This document shows positions 44,810 to 54,107 of a DNA stretch of 64,000 bases, piece after piece. How positions within the stretch are numbered: position 1 is the first letter of the stretch; each line of letters opens with the position of its first letter. Origin of the DNA: Promethearchaeota archaeon (GTDB taxonomy: Archaea > Asgardarchaeota > Lokiarchaeia > Sigyniarchaeales > SOKP01); assembly GCA_019058445.1 (NCBI GenBank), contig JAHPZA010000002.1:1-64000 (forward strand). The letters are read 5' to 3'. A program made the translations under genes and the position numbers. The notes beneath the pieces are model-generated. The model did not search any database. It worked only from the letters and a program-made list of their open reading frames with translations, and had not been told where the DNA came from.

Positions 44810-45634
44810 ATGAACATTGAAGTACTTGAAAAAAACGATAATAGACTTGTTTTTGTTGTTAGTGGGATTTCAATAGAAATGGTAAATGCGATTCGAAGGA
44901 TTATTATGACCGAAATTCCCGTAATGGCAGTTGACGAGGTTATAATTTTAAAAAACGATTCCCCTCTTTATGATGAAATAGTTGCACATAGATTGGGATT
45001 GATTCCTTTAAAAACAAATTTAGATAATTACAATTTACCAAGAGACTGTGAGTGTGGTGGTTACGGGTGCGCTCTATGTCAAGTATCCTTAACCTGTGAA
45101 ATCACAAATACCACTAATAAACCAATGGTAATAAATTCGGGTGATTTAAATTCTAATGATCCTGATATTGTACCAGTACATAATGAAATTCCAATTTTGA
45201 AGATAGATAAAAATTCTAAAGTGATTATAGAAGCTTATGCGATTCTTGGGACAGGAAAAGATCATGCAAAGTTTTCAGCTGTGTCTAATTGCGCATATCG
45301 GTTTTATCCTGTCATTGAATTTGATGAGTCGAAAATAACTAAACAAGATGAGCAATCCTTAATTGTAAAATTATGTCCAGAAAAATTATTTGAAATATCG
45401 AATAAAAAGCTCAAATTAAAGGAAGATTATTGGAGAACGTGTACGTTATGCAAATCATGCGAACAAAACTCCGATGGAAAAATCAAGGTGAGTTGGAAGG
45501 ATAATACCTATATTTTTACCATTGAAAGTGATGGAGTGCTTCCTTTTGATGTGTTAATTAAAAAAACCTTTGAAATTTTCTTAAGTAAAATTGCTGAATT
45601 TTCTGAAAAACTAGAAGAGATTGAAATCTCTTAA
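44810..45634 (+). CDS. rpo3: DNA-directed RNA polymerase subunit D (Rpb3-like)
   Basis: A 274-residue subunit from ATG 44810; an upstream frame to 44765 adds 15 residues that do not fit. The core VVSGISIEMVNAIRRIIMTEIP, AVDEV and AHRLGLIPLKT are typical. It has a metal motif CECGGYGCALC and, near residue 195-220, a Cys-x22-CTLCKSC set that can hold the [4Fe-4S] cluster seen in some archaeal D subunits. It starts the ribosomal operon L18e-L13-S9. Confidence 0.94.
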   Translation: MNIEVLEKNDNRLVFVVSGISIEMVNAIRRIIMTEIPVMAVDEVIILKNDSPLYDEIVAHRLGLIPLKTNLDNYNLPRDCECGGYGCALCQVSLTCEITNTTNKPMVINSGDLNSNDPDIVPVHNEIPILKIDKNSKVIIEAYAILGTGKDHAKFSAVSNCAYRFYPVIEFDESKITKQDEQSLIVKLCPEKLFEISNKKLKLKEDYWRTCTLCKSCEQNSDGKIKVSWKDNTYIFTIESDGVLPFDVLIKKTFEIFLSKIAEFSEKLEEIEIS

Positions 45635-45681
45635 AAGATTATAAAAAATTTATTAAATTATAGTATATTTAAAGAATTAAA

Positions 45682-46038
45682 ATGTCGCATAAAATTTCCG
45701 GTCCATCTGACTACTATATAAGGAAGCTGATACGAGATTTACATAAAACAAAGAGGAGAATTTGGAAAAAAGTCTCAAAAAAGTTATCAGGTCCAAGGAA
45801 AAACCGAATTGAGGCCAATTTATATCGGATCAATAAGAAAACCAAAAACAACGACGTAATAGTTGTTCCGGGAAAAATCTTAGGAATAGGAGATTTAGAT
45901 CATAAACTAACCATAGCATGCTTGAATTCTTCAAAGTCAGCTCAAAAAAAAATTGAAACTTCTGGAAGCAAATTAATTTCGATTGATGAATTATTAGAAC
46001 AAAACCCTCAGGGGGATAAAGTTAAGATTTTTTATTAG
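45682..46038 (+). CDS. rpl18e: Ribosomal protein L18e
   Basis: A 118-residue large-subunit protein. SGPSDYYIRKLIRDLHKTKR, VVPGKILGIGDLDHKLTIA and SAQKKIETSGSKLISIDELL match L18e. It sits 47 bp behind rpoD and 34 bp before L13, the standard archaeal order. Confidence 0.95.
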   Translation: MSHKISGPSDYYIRKLIRDLHKTKRRIWKKVSKKLSGPRKNRIEANLYRINKKTKNNDVIVVPGKILGIGDLDHKLTIACLNSSKSAQKKIETSGSKLISIDELLEQNPQGDKVKIFY

Positions 46039-46072
46039 AAATGAATAAAGTATCAAAAAGAGCGTATTTACT

Positions 46073-46543
46073 ATGTTAGAGTATCAATTATTGGATGCGA
46101 AAAATAAAATCTTAGGTCGCTTTTGCAGCCAAGTTGCTAAAAAAGCGCTTTTAGGGGAACACTTAGTTATCATTAATGCGAAAGATGCCATAATAAGCGG
46201 GGCTAAAAGTAATATTCATGAAAAATATTTAGCGAGACTTAATATCAGTACAGCCACTAATCCAAGAAGAGGACCGTTTTGGCCAAGAAGACCTGATACC
46301 CTAATGAGAGATATTATCAAAAAGATGCTTCCAAGAAAAAAATTAAGAGGCAAGGAAGCTCTAAGGCGAGTTCATATATATATTGAGGATATTCCAGAAC
46401 GTTTTAGACATAGATACAAGAATTTATCTCCAAGTGACATAATGAATGCTGATAAAACGCGTTTGTCTTATTATAACAAATTTATCACACTGGAAAATTT
46501 ATGTCTCAGAATTGGATGGAAAAAAAGAGAAATTGAGGCGTAG
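46073..46543 (+). CDS. rpl13: Ribosomal protein L13
   Basis: A 156-residue large-subunit protein. LGRFCSQVAKKALLGEHLVIINAKDAIISG and RGPFWPRRPDTLMRDIIKKMLPRK are the L13 core. It ends four bases before S9, showing tight coupling. Confidence 0.95.
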   Translation: MLEYQLLDAKNKILGRFCSQVAKKALLGEHLVIINAKDAIISGAKSNIHEKYLARLNISTATNPRRGPFWPRRPDTLMRDIIKKMLPRKKLRGKEALRRVHIYIEDIPERFRHRYKNLSPSDIMNADKTRLSYYNKFITLENLCLRIGWKKREIEA

Positions 46544-46547
46544 CTAA

Positions 46548-46964
46548 ATGTCTGAAAAAGTAAAACATGTACAATCATCAGGTAAAAGAAAAACCGCTAT
46601 CGCAAGAGCAGTTTTAAAATACCCTGCGAAAGGTCAAATAAAGATTAATAATGTTCCCTTAGAACTATATGAACCAGAAATAGCAAGATATAGAATCCAG
46701 GAAGTTTTAGAGGTTGGTAAGCATCCAAAATTGGAAAAATGTGATATCAAAATACGGGTATCAGGTGGGGGTACAATGGGACAAACAGACGCAGTAAGAA
46801 TTGCTATTGCTAAAATCATAAATAAATTCATAGGGACAAAGACTATAGAACGAGCTTTTAGAGATTATGATGATCATCTTCTTAGTGGAGATTCAAGAAG
46901 AACTGAGCCTAAAAAGTTTGGAGGCAAAAAAGCTCGAGCAAGACGTCAAAAATCTTTTCGTTAA
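46548..46964 (+). CDS. rps9: Ribosomal protein S9
   Basis: A 138-residue small-subunit protein. SSGKRKTAIARAVLK, IKIRVSGGGTMGQTDAVRIAIAKI split over two strands, and the basic end RTEPKKFGGKKARARRQKSFR-type tail that reaches into the ribosome decoding centre are all present. It is the last gene of the operon: rpoN and rpoK, which follow in many archaea, are not here. Confidence 0.95.
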   Translation: MSEKVKHVQSSGKRKTAIARAVLKYPAKGQIKINNVPLELYEPEIARYRIQEVLEVGKHPKLEKCDIKIRVSGGGTMGQTDAVRIAIAKIINKFIGTKTIERAFRDYDDHLLSGDSRRTEPKKFGGKKARARRQKSFR

Positions 46965-47021
46965 AGCTTTTTAAAACTAGGCTAATTATCTTATTTTAAA
47001 AATTTTTAAAATTATGAATAT

Positions 47022-48347
47022 TTAAGTTATTATATCGATATTTGCTCCAAGAGAGTTCAAATCGTTAATAAAATTGGGGTATGAATCACTTATAATGTCT
47101 ATGTTATGCATAATTGAGCTATTATTCGAATATAGTGCAGCTATAGCACAAGCCATAGCAATTCTATGGTCATCTTCATGATTTATTGTAGATCCATTCA
47201 AACTGCTATGATATACTGTGATTCCATCTTCATTTTCATCGACTTTAACTCCCATTTTGGCTAGTTCTCTGGCCATAACAGAAATTCTATCAGATTCTTT
47301 AAGTCTTAAATTTGAAGCATTAATGAGTGTTGTTTTCCCCTCAGCAATTGCGCCAACAACACATAATAAAGGGAATAAATCCGGTATTTCATTGCAGTCA
47401 ACCTCTATTCCTTGTAACGGGAGTTTTGAAGTATTACCGTTAATAATAACTTGATTTTGCTGTTCATTGATTTGAATATTTGCCCCCATTTCTTGTAAAA
47501 TTTCAATTATTTTTTTATCTCCTTGCGGATTTAGGGGATTTAAGTTATTAATGGTAACTATAGAATTTTCGGGAGAAATTGCGACAGCTGCTATAATAAT
47601 AGCTGCCGAGGAGTAATCTCCCGGAATCTCATAGACTTGGGACCTATATCTTTGACCACAGGGGATATAATATTTTCCTTTCTTTTCATTATCAAGTTTT
47701 TCCAATATATTTATACCAAATGAAGATAATACATCCAAAGTAACTTTAACATAGGGATAAGAAACTAAGGGAGTTGTAAGCTCAATCTCAATTCCATCAT
47801 CATTTTCACATTCTAAAAGTGTGCTAATAAACAATAGTGCTGTAATGAATTGGGAACTAATATCTCCTGGAATTTTCACTAAATCGCATTCATTACTAAT
47901 CCTTTTAACATGTAGCTGGTCTTTCTCAAGTTTATATTCTGCTCCTAAGTTTTTTAAACTTTCCAATAAGGGACGAATAGGACGATTCCTTTTTAAAAAT
48001 TCTCCCGTAAAAGTCAAACCATCTTTCACTATAAGACTTAAGGCACTAAAAATTCTTAGGGAAGTTCCCGAATTTTTACAGTCTATAATCTCCTTATAAG
48101 AATCAAAAGAATCTCTTTTTTTTTCCACGATATATATATTTTTTGATTCTTTTAAAATCTGTACTCCTAATAGTTTTAAAATTTCAAGAGTTATTCTTAC
48201 ATCTCCAGAAGTTAATGGATTTTTAATAATTGAAACTCCCTCAGCAAGACTAGCAGCTATAAATGCTCTATGAGAATAACTTTTCGAAGGAGAAGCTTTA
48301 ATTTCACCATTTAGAGTTTTTGAGGGAGTTATTTTTATTGTATTCAT
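47022..48347 (-). CDS. aroA: 3-phosphoshikimate 1-carboxyvinyltransferase (EPSP synthase)
   Basis: A 441-residue enzyme from ATG 48347. SPSKSYSHRAFIAASLAEG near the start, CKNSGTSLRIF, LLESLKNLGAEY, GDYSSAAIIIAA, DLFPLLCVVGAIAEG and HEDDHRIAMACAIAALYS are the family motifs. It joins shikimate-3-phosphate and PEP on the way to chorismate; aroC follows at 54451. A broken copy of its first 40 codons is at 51815-51939. Confidence 0.95.
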   Translation of the reverse strand: MNTIKITPSKTLNGEIKASPSKSYSHRAFIAASLAEGVSIIKNPLTSGDVRITLEILKLLGVQILKESKNIYIVEKKRDSFDSYKEIIDCKNSGTSLRIFSALSLIVKDGLTFTGEFLKRNRPIRPLLESLKNLGAEYKLEKDQLHVKRISNECDLVKIPGDISSQFITALLFISTLLECENDDGIEIELTTPLVSYPYVKVTLDVLSSFGINILEKLDNEKKGKYYIPCGQRYRSQVYEIPGDYSSAAIIIAAVAISPENSIVTINNLNPLNPQGDKKIIEILQEMGANIQINEQQNQVIINGNTSKLPLQGIEVDCNEIPDLFPLLCVVGAIAEGKTTLINASNLRLKESDRISVMARELAKMGVKVDENEDGITVYHSSLNGSTINHEDDHRIAMACAIAALYSNNSSIMHNIDIISDSYPNFINDLNSLGANIDIIT

Positions 48348-48448
48348 CAAATAAAGAATAGAATGGTAAGGATTTAATATTAATTAACTGATTTTTTTGA
48401 CATTTTTGACGTATAACTTTATTAAAAATAGTACTGTCAAATAATATA

Positions 48449-50209
48449 ATGGTAAAGGGTAAAAACAAAATAAGTAGAAGATCATTTATCCTCATTATAC
48501 CTATTATTTTATTAGGTGTTTTCTCATCCCTTTTACTTATAAATAGAAGTCAAGGGTACTTATATTATGAACGAATCGAATTTGAATATAATAATACAAC
48601 TTTCCATGCAAATTTATATCATCCTTCTAAAGATATTGATTTCCAAGACAAACATCCATTAGTGATTTATATTCATGGATTTAGCAGTCAAAAAGATATG
48701 GATTCGCGTGTTCCTTTAGAACTTACCAAAAGGGGATTCTATGTCGCATGCATTGATATGCCTGGTCATGGAGAAAATGCGAATTCAGACTTGTTAGATA
48801 CTGATGAAGATGGTGAATTCGTAACAACACAAATGTGTTCAAAATTATTAGATAAGATTGAAAATTTACGGGCTTATTCTCAGATTGATGAAGATCAAAT
48901 TGGTTTATTAGGACATTCTTATGGGGGTTATGTTGCTCTTATGAATGGTCTATATGATGATCGTTTCGAAGTTACGATAACATGGGCAGGAGTTGCGGAT
49001 GTAATGAGACCATATAAGGAATATGGAAAATTAGGTTATGAGATTGATAAGGATGATAAAGAATTACTCCACGAAAATAATCCTGTAGAAGTTATGAACA
49101 ATGGTTCGAAACAACCGGAAAATTTATTCTTGATAGTCCATAAGGAAGATAGTGGCCAGTATAAATATAATAAAAGGTTACAAGATCTAACTGATTGTAA
49201 ATGGGAAGCGTTTGATTATCCTGTAAGTGGTACAGGGGAAGCACACCTTCTATTACATAAAAATGTTATAATTAAAACTATAAATTGGTTTGAAAACAAG
49301 TTTTTTGATTCAACATCTAAGAACGGGCCCATTCAACTCTCATCTCAATATAATTTCTATCTAATCATTTTGACATTACTAGCAAGTTTGTTAACGATTT
49401 TTTCGCTAATGATTTATTTTTCAAAATATCTTCTAAAAAACGAGCTGATTAGTATTCGATCCCCCCCCAAAAAGAGTATTTCGACAGAATCCAAAATGCC
49501 GGAAAGTTCAGTTGATTCAGATAAGAAAAAGAATATGATAATTTTTTCTATATCAATTCCTATTTTTATAAGTATATGGATTTTATGTGCTTTTTTATTC
49601 GGAGTTTATGCTTCATGGTTTCTTTTTGCCCCCTGCATTACAATCTTAGTTTATTTTTTATTTTTTAGGAGAATTTTACATAAAAAGGGTCAAGACCGAG
49701 AGAATAAAGGAAGCCTTAAAGATTCTTTTAAATCTGAAATCTCAATGAGATCGGCTGTGTATGGTGCTTTTTGTTCTGCGCTGTTCTTGGGATTTTATTT
49801 TGCTTTTGCACTATTTTACCCTTTTTTGTTGTATTATCCTCATAGTATTCTTGCTGTTATTCTTACGTTAATGTTTTTTCCGGTATATTTATCTACGGAG
49901 ATCTTATACAGAAAAATTTTATACCCTTCATCGCAATTTATAAAATCTAAAAAAATGCGAACGTGCATTATTAGCATTATAACGATATTTATACAGCTTT
50001 TTCTGATGGTTTATTATTTAATGTTTTTACCATTTCCAGTTTCCATTGTTGTTACTATTGCATTTATGTTTTCATCACTAATGAATGGAATTATATATCA
50101 TAAAACGGAAAAAATTGGGCCAACACTTTTAAATACTTTAATAATTATGAGTATATTTGTTGGCGCTTCATGGTCTTTCATTTTAAACATTCTTTCGATG
50201 GTATCTTAA
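48449..50209 (+). CDS. Membrane-anchored alpha/beta hydrolase with C-terminal transmembrane domain (copy 1)
   Basis: A 586-residue protein. A signal-anchor helix (about 14-33) is followed by an alpha/beta hydrolase domain: HGFSSQKD (oxyanion side), nucleophile LLGHSYGGY, and a possible catalytic His in GEAHLLLH near 270. From about 300 on there are eight hydrophobic helices, with long charged loops around 340-360 and 400-420. The hydrolase domain is probably outside. It is divergent from aroA, 101 bp away. Copy 2 at 52038 has the same length and most residues in common. Ester or peptide substrate unknown. Confidence 0.8.
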   Translation: MVKGKNKISRRSFILIIPIILLGVFSSLLLINRSQGYLYYERIEFEYNNTTFHANLYHPSKDIDFQDKHPLVIYIHGFSSQKDMDSRVPLELTKRGFYVACIDMPGHGENANSDLLDTDEDGEFVTTQMCSKLLDKIENLRAYSQIDEDQIGLLGHSYGGYVALMNGLYDDRFEVTITWAGVADVMRPYKEYGKLGYEIDKDDKELLHENNPVEVMNNGSKQPENLFLIVHKEDSGQYKYNKRLQDLTDCKWEAFDYPVSGTGEAHLLLHKNVIIKTINWFENKFFDSTSKNGPIQLSSQYNFYLIILTLLASLLTIFSLMIYFSKYLLKNELISIRSPPKKSISTESKMPESSVDSDKKKNMIIFSISIPIFISIWILCAFLFGVYASWFLFAPCITILVYFLFFRRILHKKGQDRENKGSLKDSFKSEISMRSAVYGAFCSALFLGFYFAFALFYPFLLYYPHSILAVILTLMFFPVYLSTEILYRKILYPSSQFIKSKKMRTCIISIITIFIQLFLMVYYLMFLPFPVSIVVTIAFMFSSLMNGIIYHKTEKIGPTLLNTLIIMSIFVGASWSFILNILSMVS

Positions 50210-50389
50210 AGGTATATCGAAATCTAAACAAGAGTATAAAAAAAATTTAGAGCTTTATTCCTTTTTTTAATTCAATAGCAATCACATTTAGTTGATTTCT
50301 AATGGAATATTTATATAATAAAATAACAAATTCCTCAACATAAGCGAAAAAAATAAATTTATTATATAGAAACAGTAAAATCGAGAATT

Positions 50390-51790
50390 ATGAATGAAAA
50401 TGTAAATGAACATCATCTTACCAAAAAAACTAAAATAGGATATAGTTTTGGGTATTTAGGAATTGTGCTTGCCAATTGGACGTTTGCGACGTATATTTTC
50501 TTCTTTTACGCTTCTGTGGTTGGTCTAGATCCTATATGGATTGGTGTTGCTCTTGGAATCCTCGGGATTTGGGATATGGTAAATGATCCAATTATGGGAC
50601 ATATCTCAGATAAAACGAAAACGAAGTGGGGAAGAAGACGACCATATTTAATATTTGGAACTGTACCTCTTGTAATATCGTTTATCCTTCTATGGTGGAA
50701 TCCCTTTAGTGATTGGTTTATGATCTTTCTGTATTTTTTAATTATCATGCTAGTTTTTGAATGGATGTTTACCATGGTTAGTCTTTCTCATAGCGCGTTA
50801 TATCCGGAATTGACGTCTGATATAGATGAACGCTTGGAAATTGCAGGTTATTTAGAATTTTTTGACCTGATAGCATTAATACTAGGGTATGTTCTTTCCC
50901 TAATTATAGTAGGAATCTTTCTAGGAATTGGTTTTACCCCTGCAATGGCATGGCTAATGATGTCTGTAATCCTAGGAATTTTTATGGCTATTTCAGTTTT
51001 TATTGCATCAGCTTCAACAAAAGAGCAGGAAATCTTCTATAAAGCAGAAACCTTGCCATTTTTCAAGGCATTAAAAATAACATGGAAAAATAAAGCCTTT
51101 CGAGTAGTTGTATTGGCATGGTTATGCATTTCAATAGCCTATGTCATAATTTCAGCTACGGCTATTTTCTTTACAATTTATATCTTAAGAATGAGTGAGT
51201 TAGAGACTGCTTTATCTTTACTTTCTATTTTCCTTACAGCTATTCCTTGCCTACTGTTATGGTATAAATTAAGTCAGAAATATGGAACGGTAAAAGCAAC
51301 CATGGCAGCTATGTTTATTTTTGGATTTTCTTTGTTCCTTTTATTCTTTGTAATTAATTTAATAATGTTTGTTATAGCAATCGCGATTATAGGAATAGGC
51401 ATCGCGGGAGTGATACTATTACCCCAAACGTTATATGCAGATGTCATAGATGAGGATGAGACGATAACAGGAGTTCGTAGGGAAGGCATGTTTTCGGGAA
51501 TTCGAGCGTTTATTGTGAAAGCCTCCGTGTCTTTCTCGTATGTAACGATGGCAATTGTTCTTCAAGTATCTGGATTTCAATCGGGAGCTAGGACACAAAC
51601 AGAATCGGCTCTTATGGGAATTCGGGTGCTTATCAGCATTGTTCCAGCAGCGTTCTTATTTATTGGAATCCTCATCTACACTCAATATCCGCTGAAAGGA
51701 GATCGCTTAAGAAAGGTAAAGGAAGAAGTACTTCGGATGCACGAAGAGAAAAAAAAAGCGTTTGAACAACAAAAAAAGTTAGGAGTTTAA
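50390..51790 (+). CDS. MFS carrier, GPH-type (glycoside-pentoside-hexuronide:cation symporter family)
   Basis: A 466-residue transporter with about 12 hydrophobic helices. The GPH signature DMVNDPIMGHISDKTKTKWGRRRPY after helix 2 is split here as DMVNDPIMGHISD and WGRRRPY. A basic tail ends the protein. It probably moves a sugar or related solute with a cation. It lies between two copies of the alpha/beta hydrolase, which may process its substrate outside the cell. Confidence 0.87.
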   Translation: MNENVNEHHLTKKTKIGYSFGYLGIVLANWTFATYIFFFYASVVGLDPIWIGVALGILGIWDMVNDPIMGHISDKTKTKWGRRRPYLIFGTVPLVISFILLWWNPFSDWFMIFLYFLIIMLVFEWMFTMVSLSHSALYPELTSDIDERLEIAGYLEFFDLIALILGYVLSLIIVGIFLGIGFTPAMAWLMMSVILGIFMAISVFIASASTKEQEIFYKAETLPFFKALKITWKNKAFRVVVLAWLCISIAYVIISATAIFFTIYILRMSELETALSLLSIFLTAIPCLLLWYKLSQKYGTVKATMAAMFIFGFSLFLLFFVINLIMFVIAIAIIGIGIAGVILLPQTLYADVIDEDETITGVRREGMFSGIRAFIVKASVSFSYVTMAIVLQVSGFQSGARTQTESALMGIRVLISIVPAAFLFIGILIYTQYPLKGDRLRKVKEEVLRMHEEKKKAFEQQKKLGV

Positions 51791-51814
51791 ATTTTTGATT
51801 TTTTGATTTTTTTA

Positions 51815-51939
51815 CTTAATTATTGATACACCCTTAACAAGACTAGCAGCTATGAATGCTCTATGAGAGTAGCTTTAGAATGAGAAGCATTAATTTCACC
51901 GTTTAAACTTTTTGCGGGAGTAATTTTAATTGAAGCCAT
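51815..51939 (-). pseudogene. aroA 5' remnant
   Basis: Read on the minus strand from ATG 51939, this stretch gives IKITPAKSLNGEINASHSK, matching the aroA start (IKITPSKTLNGEIKASPSK). After that a one-base shift is needed, then YSHRAFIAASLVKGVSIIK continues the match (aroA: YSHRAFIAASLAEGVSIIK). The match ends near 51815. It sits before hydrolase copy 2 just as the true aroA start sits before copy 1, so it is the scar of a duplicated block. Confidence 0.88.
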
Positions 51940-52037
51940 TACGTAAGTAATAGATACATTAAGATTTAATATGAATTAAAGATTTTTATTTACAGAGCAT
52001 AACATTATTATTAAAAATCTTAAAGAGTAATCCTTAA

Positions 52038-53798
52038 ATGGTAAATGGGATAAAAAAAATGCGAAAGCGTTCACTTTTATTATTAATGCCTATTTTATTA
52101 TTAGGCTCATTTTTATCGCTTTTAGCAATTTCCCGAAGCCAGAGTTATTTATATTATGAACGAATTGAATTTAACTATGATGGTACAACATACCACGCTA
52201 ATTTATACCATCCTACTAAAAAGATTGATTTTCAGGATAAACACCCGCTAGTTATTCATATTCATGGATTTAGTAGTCAGAAAGATACGGATTTTCGTGG
52301 TCCTTTAGAACTTACCAAGAGGGGATTCTATGTCGCATCTGTTGATATGCCAGGTCATGGAGAAAGTGCGAATTCACACTTATTAAATACTGATGAAAAT
52401 GGTGAATTAGTAACGACTCAACTGTGTTCAAAATTACTGGATAAGATTGAAAAGTTACGCATTTATTCAAAAATTGATGAAGACCAAATAGGTTTATTAG
52501 GGGAATCTTTTGGGGGTTATGTTGCCCTTATGAATGGTCTTTATGATGATCGATTTAAAGTTACGATAACATGGTCGGCAGTTACGGATGTATTGAAAAT
52601 ATTTAAATTATATGAGGCACCAGGTTACGAGTTTGATAAAGATGATAAAGAATTACTAAAAGAAAATAATCCTGTAGATGTTATGAACAACGGTTCAAAA
52701 CAACCGGATAATTTGTTTTTGATTGTCCATAAAAAAGATTACTTTTATAAATATAATAAAGAGTTACAAAATCTAACTGATTGTAAATGGGAAGTGTTTG
52801 ATTATCCTGTTAGTAGTGTGAGTGAAGCACACGCTATTCTACATAAAAATCTCGTAATTAAAACTATAAATTGGTTTGAAAACAAATTTTTCGATTCAAC
52901 ATCTAAGAACGGCCCAATTCAGCTCTCATATGAATATAATTTCTATCTAATCATTTTGACATTACTAGCAAGTTTGTTAACGATATTTTCGCTAATGATT
53001 TATTTCTCAAAATATCTTCTAAAAAACGAGCTGATTAATATTCAAGCCCCACCCAAAAAGAGTATTGCGACAGAATCCAAAACACCAGAAAGTTCATACA
53101 GTTTAGATAAGAAAAAGAACATCATAATTTTTTCTCTATCAATTCCAATTTTTCTAAGTATATGGATTTTAAGCACTTTATTCTTCGGATGGTGGGCTTC
53201 ATGGTTTCTCTATGCTCCCGCCATTATAATCTTAGTTTATTTTTTAGTTTTTAGAAAAATTTTACATAAAAAGGATCAAGACCAAGAGAAAAAATTTAGC
53301 CTTAAAGATTTTTTTAAATCAGAAATCTCAATAAGATCAATAGCATATGGTGCTTTTTGTTCTGCGCTATTCCTAGGATTTTATTTTGCCTTTGCGTTAT
53401 TTCAACCTTTTTTGTTGTTTTATCCTCACAACATTCTTGCTGTTATTCTATCGTTATGGTTTGTTCCGGTTTATTTATCAACGGAGATATTTTACAGAAA
53501 AATATTATATCCCTCATCATCATTCATAAAATCTAAAAAAACGCGGACCTGTATTATCAGTCTTATTACAATATTTATTCAATTGTTTCTGATGGTTTAT
53601 TATATAATGCTGTTTTTACCATTTAACATTTCCTTTGTTATTACTGTAGCATTTATGTTCTCATCACTAATGAATGGAATTATATATCATAAAACGGAAA
53701 AAATAGGGGCAACACTGTTAAATACTATTATTATTGTGAGTATCTTTGTTGGAGCTTCAGTGTCTTTCTTATTAAACATGTATTCGATGTTTTCTTAA
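52038..53798 (+). CDS. Membrane-anchored alpha/beta hydrolase with C-terminal transmembrane domain (copy 2)
   Basis: A 586-residue paralogue of the 48449 gene with the same domains. The nucleophile elbow is LLGESFGGY in place of LLGHSYGGY; both keep G-x-S-x-G. The region just after it differs most (ITWSAVTDVLKIFKLYEAPG against ITWAGVADVMRPYKEYGKLG is the same segment), so substrate choice may have shifted. Near the end the transmembrane part is almost the same as in copy 1. The aroA remnant upstream shows that the gene arose by duplication with its promoter. Confidence 0.8.
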   Translation: MVNGIKKMRKRSLLLLMPILLLGSFLSLLAISRSQSYLYYERIEFNYDGTTYHANLYHPTKKIDFQDKHPLVIHIHGFSSQKDTDFRGPLELTKRGFYVASVDMPGHGESANSHLLNTDENGELVTTQLCSKLLDKIEKLRIYSKIDEDQIGLLGESFGGYVALMNGLYDDRFKVTITWSAVTDVLKIFKLYEAPGYEFDKDDKELLKENNPVDVMNNGSKQPDNLFLIVHKKDYFYKYNKELQNLTDCKWEVFDYPVSSVSEAHAILHKNLVIKTINWFENKFFDSTSKNGPIQLSYEYNFYLIILTLLASLLTIFSLMIYFSKYLLKNELINIQAPPKKSIATESKTPESSYSLDKKKNIIIFSLSIPIFLSIWILSTLFFGWWASWFLYAPAIIILVYFLVFRKILHKKDQDQEKKFSLKDFFKSEISIRSIAYGAFCSALFLGFYFAFALFQPFLLFYPHNILAVILSLWFVPVYLSTEIFYRKILYPSSSFIKSKKTRTCIISLITIFIQLFLMVYYIMLFLPFNISFVITVAFMFSSLMNGIIYHKTEKIGATLLNTIIIVSIFVGASVSFLLNMYSMFS

Positions 53799-54107
53799 AG
53801 GATATAAGAATACTTATAAGAAATTAAGAACCAATAGTCTGTAATTATTTTTTTTATTCTAAAAATATTTTTTTAACTAATAGAAAATATCATTGTAATA
53901 AATATTAAAAATCTTTATTCAAGTTTATTTTTAGCAGTCTTTAGAGTTCCTAGAAGCCGGATTGTTTTATTAAAATTCTAATTACTCGCTCAATTTAAAT
54001 ACTACTTTATTTATCTAAAATTAAAAGAATTACTTATTGTAAAATAAAGGTGGTTAAAGAAAGAATTAATTTATATCAAAATGAATCAGCATTGGAACTC
54101 TATTTTT
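53799..54107. other. Intergenic region before the GC-rich island, 309 bp
   Basis: AT-rich sequence with no gene-like frame. It is in strong contrast with the GC-rich stretch that starts near 54108. A TATA-like TTTAAATACT at about 53994-54003 could drive the RNA candidate. Confidence 0.4.

Larger units (their letters stand above)
51815..53798 (+). repeat. Second copy of the aroA-5'/hydrolase block
   Basis: This block repeats 48225-50209 in order: part of aroA, the divergent promoter region, and the complete 586-residue hydrolase gene. The MFS gene (50390-51790) stands between the two copies. Identity is highest inside the hydrolase gene, including a run of about 50 identical bases around 49346-49396 and 52934-52984. 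Confidence 0.8.
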
